Notes: generated by a model from the letters alone, not told the origin. Positions 1-6,133 are shown, counted from the stretch's first letter. The stretch is DNA of 9,770 nt from an uncultured Blautia sp. (GCA_934394595.1 CAKRRX010000097.1:1-9770); one strand, 5' to 3'. Numbers and translations are program-made.

Positions 1-632
1 CCGTCCATGTATTTGGTAGTGGAGTGAGTGACAATATCAGCACCCCATTGGATCGGACGGCAGTTTACTGGTGTGGGGAAAGTATTATCCACTACAAGAG
101 GAACCCCATGGGCATGGGCAACCTTTGCAAAAAGTTCAATATCCAGGACTGTAAGAGCCGGGTTTGCAATAGTCTCACCGAACATAACCTTTGTATTTGG
201 TTTGAATGCTGCATTTAATTCTTCCTCTGTAGCATCCGGGGAAACAAAGGTTGCAGTGATTCCCATTTTTGCCATAGTGACAGAGATCAGGTTAAAGGTT
301 CCGCCATAAATGGAAGAAGATGCCACAATGTGGTCGCCACACTGGCAGATATTAAAAAGTGCCATAAAATTGGCAGCCTGTCCGGAAGAAGTAAGCATAG
401 CTGCTGTTCCGCCTTCCATTGCGGCAATTTTGGCTGCTACGTGGTCACAGGTAGGATTCTGAAGACGGGAGTAGAAGTACCCTTCTGCTTCAAGGTCAAA
501 AAGCTTTCCCATATCCTCACTGGTATTGTATTTAAAAGTTGTTGACTGAATGATCGGGATCTGCCGCGGTTCTCCGTTGCCTGGCTTGTAACCTGCCTGA
601 ACACATTTTGTTCCCATTCTGTAATCGTTCAT
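1..632 (-). CDS. O-acetylhomoserine sulfhydrylase (MetY family), 5' part; 3' end outside window
   Basis: A PLP-dependent enzyme of the Cys/Met metabolism family. The MetY-type members use O-acetylhomoserine plus sulfide or methanethiol to make homocysteine or methionine in the cytosol. I translated the minus strand directly: it opens MNDYRMGTKCVQAGYKPG and stays open for 210 codons to the window edge. Seen: the substrate-entry segment IPIIQSTTFKY (residues 25-35), YSRLQNPT with Tyr54 and Arg56 (phosphate-contact motif of the family), VVDNTFPTP with Asp182 (pairs with the PLP ring nitrogen), and HSTTKY with Lys207, the expected Schiff-base lysine, at bases 12-14. About half of a usual 425-430 residue protein is present. 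The ATG at 630-632 follows GAGGAGG with 6 nt spacing. A methionine gamma-lyase or related transsulfuration enzyme cannot be excluded without the C-terminus, but the N-terminal motifs fit MetY best. Confidence 0.85.
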   Translation of the reverse strand, partial: MNDYRMGTKCVQAGYKPGNGEPRQIPIIQSTTFKYNTSEDMGKLFDLEAEGYFYSRLQNPTCDHVAAKIAAMEGGTAAMLTSSGQAANFMALFNICQCGDHIVASSSIYGGTFNLISVTMAKMGITATFVSPDATEEELNAAFKPNTKVMFGETIANPALTVLDIELFAKVAHAHGVPLVVDNTFPTPVNCRPIQWGADIVTHSTTKYMD

Positions 633-651
633 AATGTTCCTCCTCGTCTGG

Positions 652-688
652 TAAAATAAGCTCCCTGTGAAAAATGTTCACAGGGAGC
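652..688 (-). terminator. 12-bp hairpin with T-rich tail: spoVA operon terminator or sulfhydrylase leader attenuator
   Basis: GCTCCCTGTGAA and TTCACAGGGAGC form a perfect 12-bp stem (660-671 with 677-688) around a 5-nt loop. On the minus strand it is followed by TTATTTT (652-659 region), a fair U-tract. It lies about 70 nt beyond the spoVAA stop and 28 nt before the sulfhydrylase start. The simplest role is rho-independent termination of the spoVA operon. Because a candidate promoter lies upstream of it, it would also sit in the sulfhydrylase leader. On the plus strand there is no T-run. Confidence 0.65.
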
Positions 689-702
689 AATCACATGAAG
701 AT

Positions 703-731
703 ATAGTACCATTTTCCGGTAAAAATAGCAA
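703..731 (-). promoter_or_regulatory. Candidate sigma-A promoter for the sulfhydrylase gene
   Basis: On the minus strand, TTGCTA (726-731) is followed by a 17-nt spacer and TACTAT (703-708). The TGG just before the -10 gives an extended -10 element. Each hexamer matches 4 of 6 consensus bases. Transcription would begin near 696-698, giving a leader of about 65 nt that contains the hairpin at 660-688. This is a moderate match with no supporting data. Confidence 0.45.
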
Positions 732-756
732 TGGCAGAGGACTTTTTTGAATGGAG

Positions 757-1374
757 TTATTTTAACTCTTTTTTTCGAGAGGCATCTTCGATAATTGTAG
801 TGTTCACATCATCTTCATACAGACGCATCTGCACCTGCATCGGGGTAGGATCATCGGTAAGCTTCATTCTTCCGAAGTGGTTGAAAAAGAACAGGACGCC
901 CAGACCTATGCCGACAGAATAGGAGATTTCCAGGACTGTAAAACCAGTAGCAGCCTGGCCGGTGACCTGGGTATAGATGTGTTCAAAAAGTGCTGGGACA
1001 TCCACGTCATTATTAAAGGTCATAATGGAGAAACCAGCTCCAAAAAAGGTGGCAAGGCAGACAAAGATCACCTTACACCATCTTATAACAATATTGACAG
1101 TTCCTTCTTTTTTGTAGGTGATAATGAAATTGGGTTCTCCGATGTGGGAGATATCCAGATCAGGTTCTCTGGACTGAATATTACTTATAAGATCCATAAC
1201 AGAAATTACATATCGTCCTGGTTTATCTGGTTTCAGGTTCGCTACAGGGAGAACCCGCAGGTGGTTTAAAATTTTGGAATTGGTGCAGGACAGCCTGGCA
1301 ATATCCTGGAGATAGACATGGGGATGATGAACCTCCACGTTTTTTTCTGTCTGGATGTATAGTGTGTCGCCCAT
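757..1374 (-). CDS. spoVAA: Stage V sporulation protein AA (SpoVAA)
   Basis: A component of the SpoVA system of the spore inner membrane, needed for dipicolinic acid (DPA) movement into the forespore and out at germination; its exact job is less clear than that of AC, AD and AE. The protein has 205 residues, close to the B. subtilis length of about 206. It has a soluble N-terminal domain (about 1-95), two membrane segments (about 98-120 and 145-168) and a short conserved C-terminal tail with DDPTPMQVQM (174-183). The motifs SIMTFNNDV and SVGIGLGVLFFFNHF match SpoVAA closely. I chose the ATG at 1372-1374 because AAGGAG lies 8 nt before it. The GTG at 1381-1383 would overlap the spoVAE stop and sit directly after that same Shine-Dalgarno. 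Unusually, it is the last gene of the spoVAC-AD-AE operon instead of preceding spoVAB. Confidence 0.9.
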   Translation of the reverse strand: MGDTLYIQTEKNVEVHHPHVYLQDIARLSCTNSKILNHLRVLPVANLKPDKPGRYVISVMDLISNIQSREPDLDISHIGEPNFIITYKKEGTVNIVIRWCKVIFVCLATFFGAGFSIMTFNNDVDVPALFEHIYTQVTGQAATGFTVLEISYSVGIGLGVLFFFNHFGRMKLTDDPTPMQVQMRLYEDDVNTTIIEDASRKKELK

Positions 1375-1379
1375 GAAAT

Positions 1380-1736
1380 TCACTCCTTCATTTTCGGCTT
1401 AAATATCCAGCTTGCCAGGTAAGAAAAAATCAGTGCAGCAGAGACCCCTGCAGCGCAGGCGGTGAAGCCTCCTGTGAAAAGACCGATGAAGCCTTCGGTG
1501 TCGATGGCTTCTTTCAGCCCTTTCCAAAGTGTGTTGCCAAAACCAAGCAATGGCACAGATGCCCCGGCACCGGCAAAATCAATCAGGGGCTGATAAATGC
1601 CGATGGCTCCAAGAACAGAACCGGTGCATACAAGAAGTACCATAACACGGCCTGGCATCAGTTTTGTTTTATCAAGCAGGATCTGGACAAAGGCGCAGAT
1701 CAGACCGCCTACCCAGAAAGCGTTAAAATAGTCCAT
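1380..1736 (-). CDS. spoVAE: Stage V sporulation protein AE (SpoVAEB type)
   Basis: A small integral membrane protein of the spore DPA channel. In B. subtilis SpoVAC and SpoVAEB are thought to form the membrane pore that SpoVAD closes. It has 118 residues against about 116 in B. subtilis. Hydrophobic segments lie at about 5-21, 29-50 and 82-110. The glycine-rich stretch FAGAGASVPLLGFGN (54-68) is the family signature. It resembles SpoVAC encoded two genes upstream (GGLIC, GAG-S-VP--GF-N), so the two are probably ancient paralogues. The ATG at 1734-1736 follows AAGGAG with 8 nt spacing. It lies 12 nt after spoVAD, and its stop sits 5 nt before the chosen spoVAA start, consistent with translational coupling. 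SpoVAEA and SpoVAF are not found in the window. Confidence 0.92.
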   Translation of the reverse strand: MDYFNAFWVGGLICAFVQILLDKTKLMPGRVMVLLVCTGSVLGAIGIYQPLIDFAGAGASVPLLGFGNTLWKGLKEAIDTEGFIGLFTGGFTACAAGVSAALIFSYLASWIFKPKMKE

Positions 1737-1748
1737 AGAATCATCTCC

Positions 1749-2855
1749 TTATCTGGTTGTTTCCTGGAGCGTGTTTGCTAAAGGAAAATATTCCAGTATC
1801 ACCGCATGTGCGATTCCCGGAATGGAATCCCCTTCGTTAAAGCTGGTTTTGGAAAGTAAAGCTCCTGTGGGAACAAAAAGTACCCGCTTCCAAGTCCCTT
1901 TTGCCAGCTCAGGCAGAATATAGGCCGTCAGCACAGAGGCACTGCATCCGCATCCGCTTCCTCCGGAGTGGGTGTCCTGTGTTTCGTTATCAAAAATCAA
2001 AAGCCCACAATCCTGATAAATGGATTCAAGATCATAGCCCTTTTCACCAAGCAGATCCAGAAGAATTTGTTTGCCAACAGAACCAAGATCCCCGGTAAAA
2101 ACAGCATCATAATCTTTGGGCGTTCTGTCAAAGTCGCAAAAATTCCGATAAATGGTGTCACAGGCAGCAGGAGCCATGCATCCGCCCATGTTAAAAGAAT
2201 CCTTCAGGCCATAATCGATCAGCTTTCCAGTGGTAAGTCCTGTTATTTGGATACAGCCTTTTTCTGTGATAAGAGGTTCTGTCTTTCCTGGAATTTTATG
2301 GGGAGGCATGGTGCCGGAAAGAACACAGGCTCCACTTCCGGTTACCGTCCAGGTAGCAGACAATGGCCGCTGATTTCCATAGGCCAGTGGAAAGCGGAAC
2401 TCTTTTTCTGCACTTGCAAAATGGCTGGAGGTTGCGCAGAGAATATGTTTGCCGTAACCGGCAGCTATGGACATGGCACCAAGAGAGAGTGATTCCCCCA
2501 TTGTGGAGCAGGCTCCGAAAAGTCCGTAAAAGGGAATTCCCATTCCGGCAATTCCGAAAGAAGATGCGGTAGTCTGGGCCAGAAGATCACCTGCAAAGGT
2601 CATGCGGATATCCCTGGGGGTAAGACCGGCTTTGCCAAGGGCCAGCGAAGCCGCTTCTTTTTGCATAGTGCTTTCTGCTGCTTCCCAGGTATCTTCTCCG
2701 AACATAGGCTCCTGGCAAACCAGATCAAATCTATCCCCCAGAGGGCCTTCCCCTTCTTTTTTTCCTACTACCGAGGCACAGCTTGTGATAAAAACCGGAT
2801 TTTGAAAGCTTATGCTGGCAGAGCCAGTGAGCCTGGCAGGTGTCTGTGGCTTCAT
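1749..2855 (-). CDS. spoVAD: Stage V sporulation protein AD (SpoVAD), DPA-binding thiolase-fold protein
   Basis: A peripheral protein of the spore inner membrane that binds dipicolinic acid and gates the SpoVAC/SpoVAE channel. It has a thiolase/KAS-III-like fold without condensing function. Seen: ENP-like start FQNPVFITSCASVVGKKEGE (about 17-36), GPLGDRFD, FGACST with Cys116 at the thiolase cysteine position, ATSSHFASAEKEFRFP (141-156), TVTGSGA (170-176), MAPAACDTI, DCGLLIF (Asp282, Cys283, aligned with the DPA-contact Asp/Cys pair of B. subtilis) and SGGSGCGCSA (297-306). It has 368 residues against about 338 in B. subtilis. The extra length is partly an insertion near 181-199 and partly a longer C-terminus. 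The ATG at 2853-2855 overlaps the spoVAC stop (ATGA), with GGAGG 7 nt before it inside spoVAC, so the two are translationally coupled. Confidence 0.96.
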   Translation of the reverse strand: MKPQTPARLTGSASISFQNPVFITSCASVVGKKEGEGPLGDRFDLVCQEPMFGEDTWEAAESTMQKEAASLALGKAGLTPRDIRMTFAGDLLAQTTASSFGIAGMGIPFYGLFGACSTMGESLSLGAMSIAAGYGKHILCATSSHFASAEKEFRFPLAYGNQRPLSATWTVTGSGACVLSGTMPPHKIPGKTEPLITEKGCIQITGLTTGKLIDYGLKDSFNMGGCMAPAACDTIYRNFCDFDRTPKDYDAVFTGDLGSVGKQILLDLLGEKGYDLESIYQDCGLLIFDNETQDTHSGGSGCGCSASVLTAYILPELAKGTWKRVLFVPTGALLSKTSFNEGDSIPGIAHAVILEYFPLANTLQETTR

Positions 2856-3322
2856 GAAATCACCTCCATTATTTTCAGCAGATAGTAGATCACTCCGGCA
2901 GCCCAGGAGCTCATAATTCCATAGAGTATAACCGGGCCTGCGATGGTAAAAATTTTGCAGCCGATACCAAAGACCTGTCCTTCAGCCTTGTATTCAATGG
3001 CAGGTGCGGCGACGGAATTGGCGAAGCCAGTGATGGGGACCAGACTGCCTGCACCTCCGAATTTTCCAATTCTGGGATAGATATTAAAACCTGTGAGAAT
3101 AACGCTGATCAGAATCAGGGTAACAGAACACCAGGTTCCGGCCATATCCTGGTCAAGCCCTATGGATTTTGCAAAATTTGTTATGATCTGGCCAAGAACG
3201 CAGATCAGACCTCCTGTAAGGAAAGCTTTCGCCATGTTCATGGGAAGACTGTGGGTAGGTGTGATCTCTTTCACGTAATGGGCATATCTTTTCTGCTTTT
3301 CTTTTTGTGTGGAATTGTTCAT
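2852..3322 (-). CDS. spoVAC: Stage V sporulation protein AC (SpoVAC)
   Basis: A polytopic membrane protein of the spore inner membrane and the likely pore subunit for dipicolinic acid; the B. subtilis protein has also been described as a mechanosensitive channel. It has 156 residues (about 150 in B. subtilis). A polar N-terminus (1-27: NSTQKEKQKRYAHYVKEITP) is followed by hydrophobic segments at about 29-50, 62-82 and 120-152. The signature GKFGGAGSLVPITGFANS (86-103) is present. The ATG at 3320-3322 follows AGGAGG with 5 nt spacing, and no competing in-frame start is as well supported. It is the first gene of the minus-strand operon and lies about 96 nt after the predicted start site of the sigma-G promoter at 3426-3455, so expression should be confined to the late forespore. 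Confidence 0.95.
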   Translation of the reverse strand: MNNSTQKEKQKRYAHYVKEITPTHSLPMNMAKAFLTGGLICVLGQIITNFAKSIGLDQDMAGTWCSVTLILISVILTGFNIYPRIGKFGGAGSLVPITGFANSVAAPAIEYKAEGQVFGIGCKIFTIAGPVILYGIMSSWAAGVIYYLLKIMEVIS

Positions 3323-3425
3323 AAATGCCTCCTGTAGTTGTTACAGCGTGCTTCAAAATCATTCACGTAATCTGCATATCCCATATTATAAAGAATGCTG
3401 CTGTGAAGAAAGCGGATCGTAACCT

Positions 3426-3455
3426 TAGTATGCGAAAAAAGATGTAATTTATACT
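3426..3455 (-). promoter_or_regulatory. Sigma-G promoter of the spoVAC-AD-AE-AA operon
   Basis: On the minus strand the -10 element CATACTA (3426-3432) is identical to the sigma-G consensus. After a 17-nt spacer the -35 is AGTATA (3450-3455), 4 of 6 against TGAATA. Start of transcription is expected near 3418-3420. The spoVA operon is a classic forespore sigma-G target, and the same architecture stands upstream of spoVAB at 5071-5100. Confidence 0.8.
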
Positions 3456-3476
3456 TTATTTTTGAGGCTGATTATA

Positions 3477-3540
3477 ATATTATGATAGTATCGTTATAAA
3501 ACCAGGGGCAAAATACCTTTTGCCCCTAACATCATAATAT
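3477..3540. repeat. Nested inverted repeat upstream of the AraC-family gene
   Basis: Outer arms ATATTATGAT (3477-3486) and ATCATAATAT (3531-3540) are perfect 10-bp complements. Inside them AGGGGCAAAA (3504-3513) and TTTTGCCCCT (3518-3527) form a second perfect 10-bp stem with the 4-nt loop TACC. The inner arm can fold alone. On the minus strand it is followed by GGTTTTATAA, a weak terminator-like tail; on the plus strand there is no T-run. The right edge is 33 nt before the regulator's start codon, so it may be an operator or a folded 5' leader. It lies outside the spoVA transcript predicted from the sigma-G promoter. Confidence 0.75.
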
Positions 3541-3573
3541 GACCTATTTGAAACAAAAGAAGAGAGGTGCTTT

Positions 3574-4581
3574 ATGGGGAAGTATTTTGTAGGCAGGAAA
3601 GTGCAGCTACTCACAGAGGAATCCGATGAGAAGATCAGAATCCATGAGCTTGAGCTGCTTTTGCCGGAGTTTGGGCATATGCCGTGTATAAACAGGGAAG
3701 CATTTACCTTTATCCTGGTTGAAGAAGGCGATGTGCAGTGTCAGGTGAATCAGGAAAAGGTAGATCTGCAGGCGAAAGAAGCACTGTTTATTAATGCAGG
3801 TCAGTCTTATCGTCTGGTAAGCAGTAAGAAAGAGATCAGCCACTTTTATATCATGGAGATTTCCGGGGAATATCTTGCAGCAAAGGATGAGAGCCTTATG
3901 GAAAGGTATATATCTGTGATCGCAGCTTCGGAAGCTTTTTCCTGGTGCAGATTCCTGCCATCAGAAGAAGAGGATACCGATGAGGACATTCTTCTTCAGG
4001 CGCTTTTTGCAGCAGTACAGACTGCAAAGGGGAGAGATATGGCCTATGAGCTGGATATGAAGAGCTGGATGTTTACGGCATGGGGAAGCCTTTACAAGAA
4101 ATTTGTGGAGCTTGCGCCCAGCTGTAAGAATGCAGTGATCCGTGAGCGGGCGAAACTCAATCGCATGACAGGCTATCTAGGGGAACACTGTAATGAGAAG
4201 CTGACCCTTGCAGGGATGGCGGAAGCATGCCAGGTAAGCACAGGGGATTTTTGCCGATTCTTTAAGAAACATATGGAGATGACGCCTTTTGAATATCTGC
4301 AGAAATGCAGGATCTGGAACAGTATGGATGCTGTTCTTGAAAAAACGGCATCTATGGGGGAGATTGCAGCAGCAAATGGTTTTGCCGGGGCAAGCTATTT
4401 TTCAGAAACCTTCCGCAAGGAAATGGGATGCTCTCCTGCTGATTACAGAAAATGGTATCGTGATCTGGAAAAAGAATGCCCGGTAACAGCGGCTATGAAT
4501 AAGAAAGAGGAAAAACCGCAGCCTGCAAAAGCTGCGGAAAAAGAAAAAGCAGGGAAAAATGTTCCATCCTATTTATTGTGA
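3574..4581 (+). CDS. AraC-family transcriptional regulator
   Basis: A DNA-binding regulator of 335 residues. The N-terminal half (about 20-110) has the short beta-strand pattern of an AraC cupin sensor domain, with FTFILVEEGDVQCQVNQ and ALFINAGQSYRLV. The middle (about 111-190) is helical. The C-terminal AraC/XylS domain spans about 194-296 with two helix-turn-helix units: LTLAGMAEACQVSTGDFCRFFKK is the first (210-232) and MGEIAAANGFAGASYFSETF (261-280) the second, followed by CSPADYRKW. A 38-residue Lys/Glu/Ala-rich tail follows the DNA-binding domain (298-335), which is unusual for the family. The ATG at 3574 follows AGAGGTG. The gene is divergent from spoVAC and converges on spoVAB with a 9-bp gap. 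Its ligand and targets are unknown. The cupin type often senses sugars or other small molecules. Adjacency to spoVA does not prove a sporulation role. Confidence 0.9.
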   Translation: MGKYFVGRKVQLLTEESDEKIRIHELELLLPEFGHMPCINREAFTFILVEEGDVQCQVNQEKVDLQAKEALFINAGQSYRLVSSKKEISHFYIMEISGEYLAAKDESLMERYISVIAASEAFSWCRFLPSEEEDTDEDILLQALFAAVQTAKGRDMAYELDMKSWMFTAWGSLYKKFVELAPSCKNAVIRERAKLNRMTGYLGEHCNEKLTLAGMAEACQVSTGDFCRFFKKHMEMTPFEYLQKCRIWNSMDAVLEKTASMGEIAAANGFAGASYFSETFRKEMGCSPADYRKWYRDLEKECPVTAAMNKKEEKPQPAKAAEKEKAGKNVPSYLL

Positions 4582-4590
4582 TAAGGATGC

Positions 4591-5010
4591 TCATGGAAAC
4601 CACCGTTTATAAAAGTAATAGATAGCTCCCAGGGTTTTTCCAAGTGCCACAGCAATTACGATCAGTCGGATGCCATTGGTCAGTTTGATCCTTCTGGAAA
4701 AAATGGGAAAAACATCAGCCATTTCAGCAAGAGCCATAATCCATCCGCCAAGAAAAATACCGGAAAATAATCCGTAGAGGATAAGAAAAAAGGTGCCTCC
4801 GGGAATATGCCAGCCGTAAATATAAAACAAATTGCCGACTGTAATTCCAAGAAGTGTAATATCTTCATATAATAATATGTGTTTTCCTGTGCGGGTGATA
4901 CCTGCGTAGCGGGGCACAATGGAAAGGCCGATAAGAAGGCCTACCACACCACCGGAAATGATGATTCCGGAACAAAAACCGATTACCATCAGGAAAAATT
5001 GCTGCAACAT
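4591..5010 (-). CDS. spoVAB: Stage V sporulation protein AB (SpoVAB)
   Basis: An integral membrane member of the SpoVA set required for DPA traffic across the spore inner membrane; its molecular job is not well defined. It has 139 residues against about 141 in B. subtilis. Four hydrophobic segments lie at about 3-32, 50-66, 72-95 and 113-133. Family-like stretches are SGGVVGLLIGLSIVPRYAGITRTG (from 19), YEDITLLG (48-55), LAEMADVFPIFSRRIKL (94-110) and VALGKTLGAIYYF. The ATG at 5008-5010 follows AAAGGGG with about 9 nt spacing. The gene stands alone, cut off from spoVAC-AD-AE-AA by a convergent AraC-family gene, but it has its own sigma-G promoter at 5071-5100. In Bacillus it would directly follow spoVAA. 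No terminator is clear in the 9-bp gap to the AraC gene. Confidence 0.88.
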   Translation of the reverse strand: MLQQFFLMVIGFCSGIIISGGVVGLLIGLSIVPRYAGITRTGKHILLYEDITLLGITVGNLFYIYGWHIPGGTFFLILYGLFSGIFLGGWIMALAEMADVFPIFSRRIKLTNGIRLIVIAVALGKTLGAIYYFYKRWFP

Positions 5011-5070
5011 GGATAAAAACCCCTTTCTAAGAAATGGCTTTAGCCTCGGATCATAGGAAAAGCGTAACTA

Positions 5071-5100
5071 TAGTATGGAAAGAATCGGTGAAAATATACG
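5071..5100 (-). promoter_or_regulatory. Sigma-G promoter of spoVAB
   Basis: On the minus strand CATACTA (5071-5077) is a full match to the sigma-G -10. A 17-nt spacer separates it from CGTATA (5095-5100), 4 of 6 against TGAATA. Five of six -35 bases, the spacer length and all seven -10 bases are the same as in the spoVAC promoter at 3426-3455. Transcription should begin near 5063-5065, giving a leader of about 54 nt. Confidence 0.8.
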
Positions 5101-5107
5101 TTTCTTC

Positions 5108-5136
5108 TGTACATTTTGCAAGTTAAATAGTATAAT
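5108..5136 (+). promoter_or_regulatory. Sigma-A promoter of the murB-rapZ-whiA-crh operon
   Basis: TGTACA (5108-5113, 4 of 6) is separated by 17 nt from a perfect TATAAT (5131-5136). The predicted start near 5143 leaves a leader of about 79 nt before murB. It is divergent from the spoVAB sigma-G promoter, with the two -35 boxes only 7 bp apart, so the two polymerase footprints overlap. Confidence 0.65.
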
Positions 5137-5143
5137 AAAACGA

Positions 5144-5183
5144 TGCGGCAATGGACAGAATATTGTTGCCGCAGATTTTATTA
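5144..5183 (+). promoter_or_regulatory. 5'-terminal stem-loop in the murB leader
   Basis: TGCGGCAA (5144-5151) pairs perfectly with TTGCCGCA (5166-5173) around a 14-nt loop, followed by GATTTTATTAT. The stem would start within a base or two of the predicted transcript end. It could be an mRNA-stabilising 5' hairpin or a weak attenuator. The U-tract is broken and the loop is large, so termination is uncertain. Confidence 0.55.
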
Positions 5184-5221
5184 TAGAAAGCCTAATATAG
5201 AAAGATTGAGGATGTAAATCT

Positions 5222-6133
5222 GTGAATGTAAATTTAAAACAGAGATTTCAGGAAATTCTGAAAGATCATCAAGTGCTGGAAGCAGAGCCTATGAGCAGGC
5301 ATACTACATTCCGAATCGGCGGTCCGGCAGATCTGTTTCTGGTACCGGAATGTGTACAGGAGATAGAGAAGATCATTTCAGTCTGCAAGGAAGAAAAGGT
5401 TCCATATTTTATTCTTGGAAATGGCAGCAATCTTCTTGTCAGTGATAAGGGATATTCAGGTGTAGTAATACAGCTGTATCGAGGCTTTGGTCAGATCACT
5501 GTGGAAGGAAATGAGATCCATGCCCAGGCAGGAGCCCTTTTATCAGGGATTGCAGCTGCAGCGCGGGAGGCATCTCTGACCGGCTTTGAGTTTGCAGGCG
5601 GAATTCCAGGGACCTTAGGCGGCGCTGTGGTGATGAATGCAGGTGCCTACGGCGGAGAGATGAAGGATGTGCTGAAAGAAGTTACAGTTCTCACCGGGAA
5701 AGGTGAAATCCTGACTTTGCAGGCAGATGAGCTTCGCATGGGATACCGTACCAGTGTGATAAAAGAAGCTGGCTATATTGTTCTGGAAGCAGTCATTTCT
5801 CTTGAAAAAGGGGATCAGGAAGCGATACGCAGCCGTATGCAGGAACTTGCAGGTATGCGAAGCAGCAAACAACCACTTAGCTATCCAAGTGCAGGAAGCA
5901 CGTTTAAAAGACCAGAGGGTTACTTTGCCGGCAAGCTGATCATGGACAGTGGCCTTCAGGGCTATCAGGTAGGCGGAGCCCAGGTATCAGAGAAACATTG
6001 TGGCTTCGTGATCAATACAGGAAATGCCACAGCTGAAGATGTAAAAAATCTTATGTCAGATGTTCAGCGGATCGTAATGGAAAAATTTGGGGTGAAGCTT
6101 GAACCGGAAGTGAAGTTTCTTGGGGAATTTTAA
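5222..6133 (+). CDS. murB: UDP-N-acetylenolpyruvoylglucosamine reductase (MurB)
   Basis: A cytosolic FAD enzyme that uses NADPH to reduce UDP-GlcNAc-enolpyruvate to UDP-MurNAc, the second committed step of peptidoglycan precursor synthesis. It has 303 residues, typical of type II MurB of Firmicutes. The FAD-binding domain shows RHTTFRIGGPADLFLVP (26-42), LGNGSNLLVSDKGYSG (65-80) and EFAGGIPGTLGGAVVMNAGAYGGE (from 123). YRTS gives the conserved Arg176. The substrate domain has PSAGSTFKRP (222-231) with the proton-donating Ser226, then GGAQVSEKHCGFVIN (251-265) and EPEV with Glu296 near the C-terminus, so all expected active-site residues are present. The start is GTG at 5222 with GAGGA 9 nt before it; the ATG at 5212 is out of frame and runs into a stop. 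It is first in the operon, 14 nt before rapZ. Confidence 0.97.
   Translation: MNVNLKQRFQEILKDHQVLEAEPMSRHTTFRIGGPADLFLVPECVQEIEKIISVCKEEKVPYFILGNGSNLLVSDKGYSGVVIQLYRGFGQITVEGNEIHAQAGALLSGIAAAAREASLTGFEFAGGIPGTLGGAVVMNAGAYGGEMKDVLKEVTVLTGKGEILTLQADELRMGYRTSVIKEAGYIVLEAVISLEKGDQEAIRSRMQELAGMRSSKQPLSYPSAGSTFKRPEGYFAGKLIMDSGLQGYQVGGAQVSEKHCGFVINTGNATAEDVKNLMSDVQRIVMEKFGVKLEPEVKFLGEF

Noticed and set aside
28..309. Plus-strand ORFs in the first 550 bases
   Set aside because: The minus strand there encodes an unbroken MetY-type PLP enzyme with active-site residues in register.
633..756. SAM riboswitch or T-box ahead of the sulfhydrylase gene
   Set aside because: Only about 120 nt are available and they hold one simple hairpin; no kink-turn/pseudoknot layout and no T-box sequence was seen.
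877..1269. 130-codon plus-strand ORF opposite spoVAA
   Set aside because: Lies wholly within SpoVAA coding sequence on the other strand, and its sequence shows no family motif.
1372..1383. GTG start for spoVAA at 1381-1383
   Set aside because: The AAGGAG Shine-Dalgarno directly abuts that GTG but is ideally spaced for the ATG at 1372-1374.
1968..2492. 174-codon plus-strand ORF opposite spoVAD
   Set aside because: Shadow of a clearly conserved gene on the minus strand; no start context, no recognisable domain, composition follows the opposite frame.
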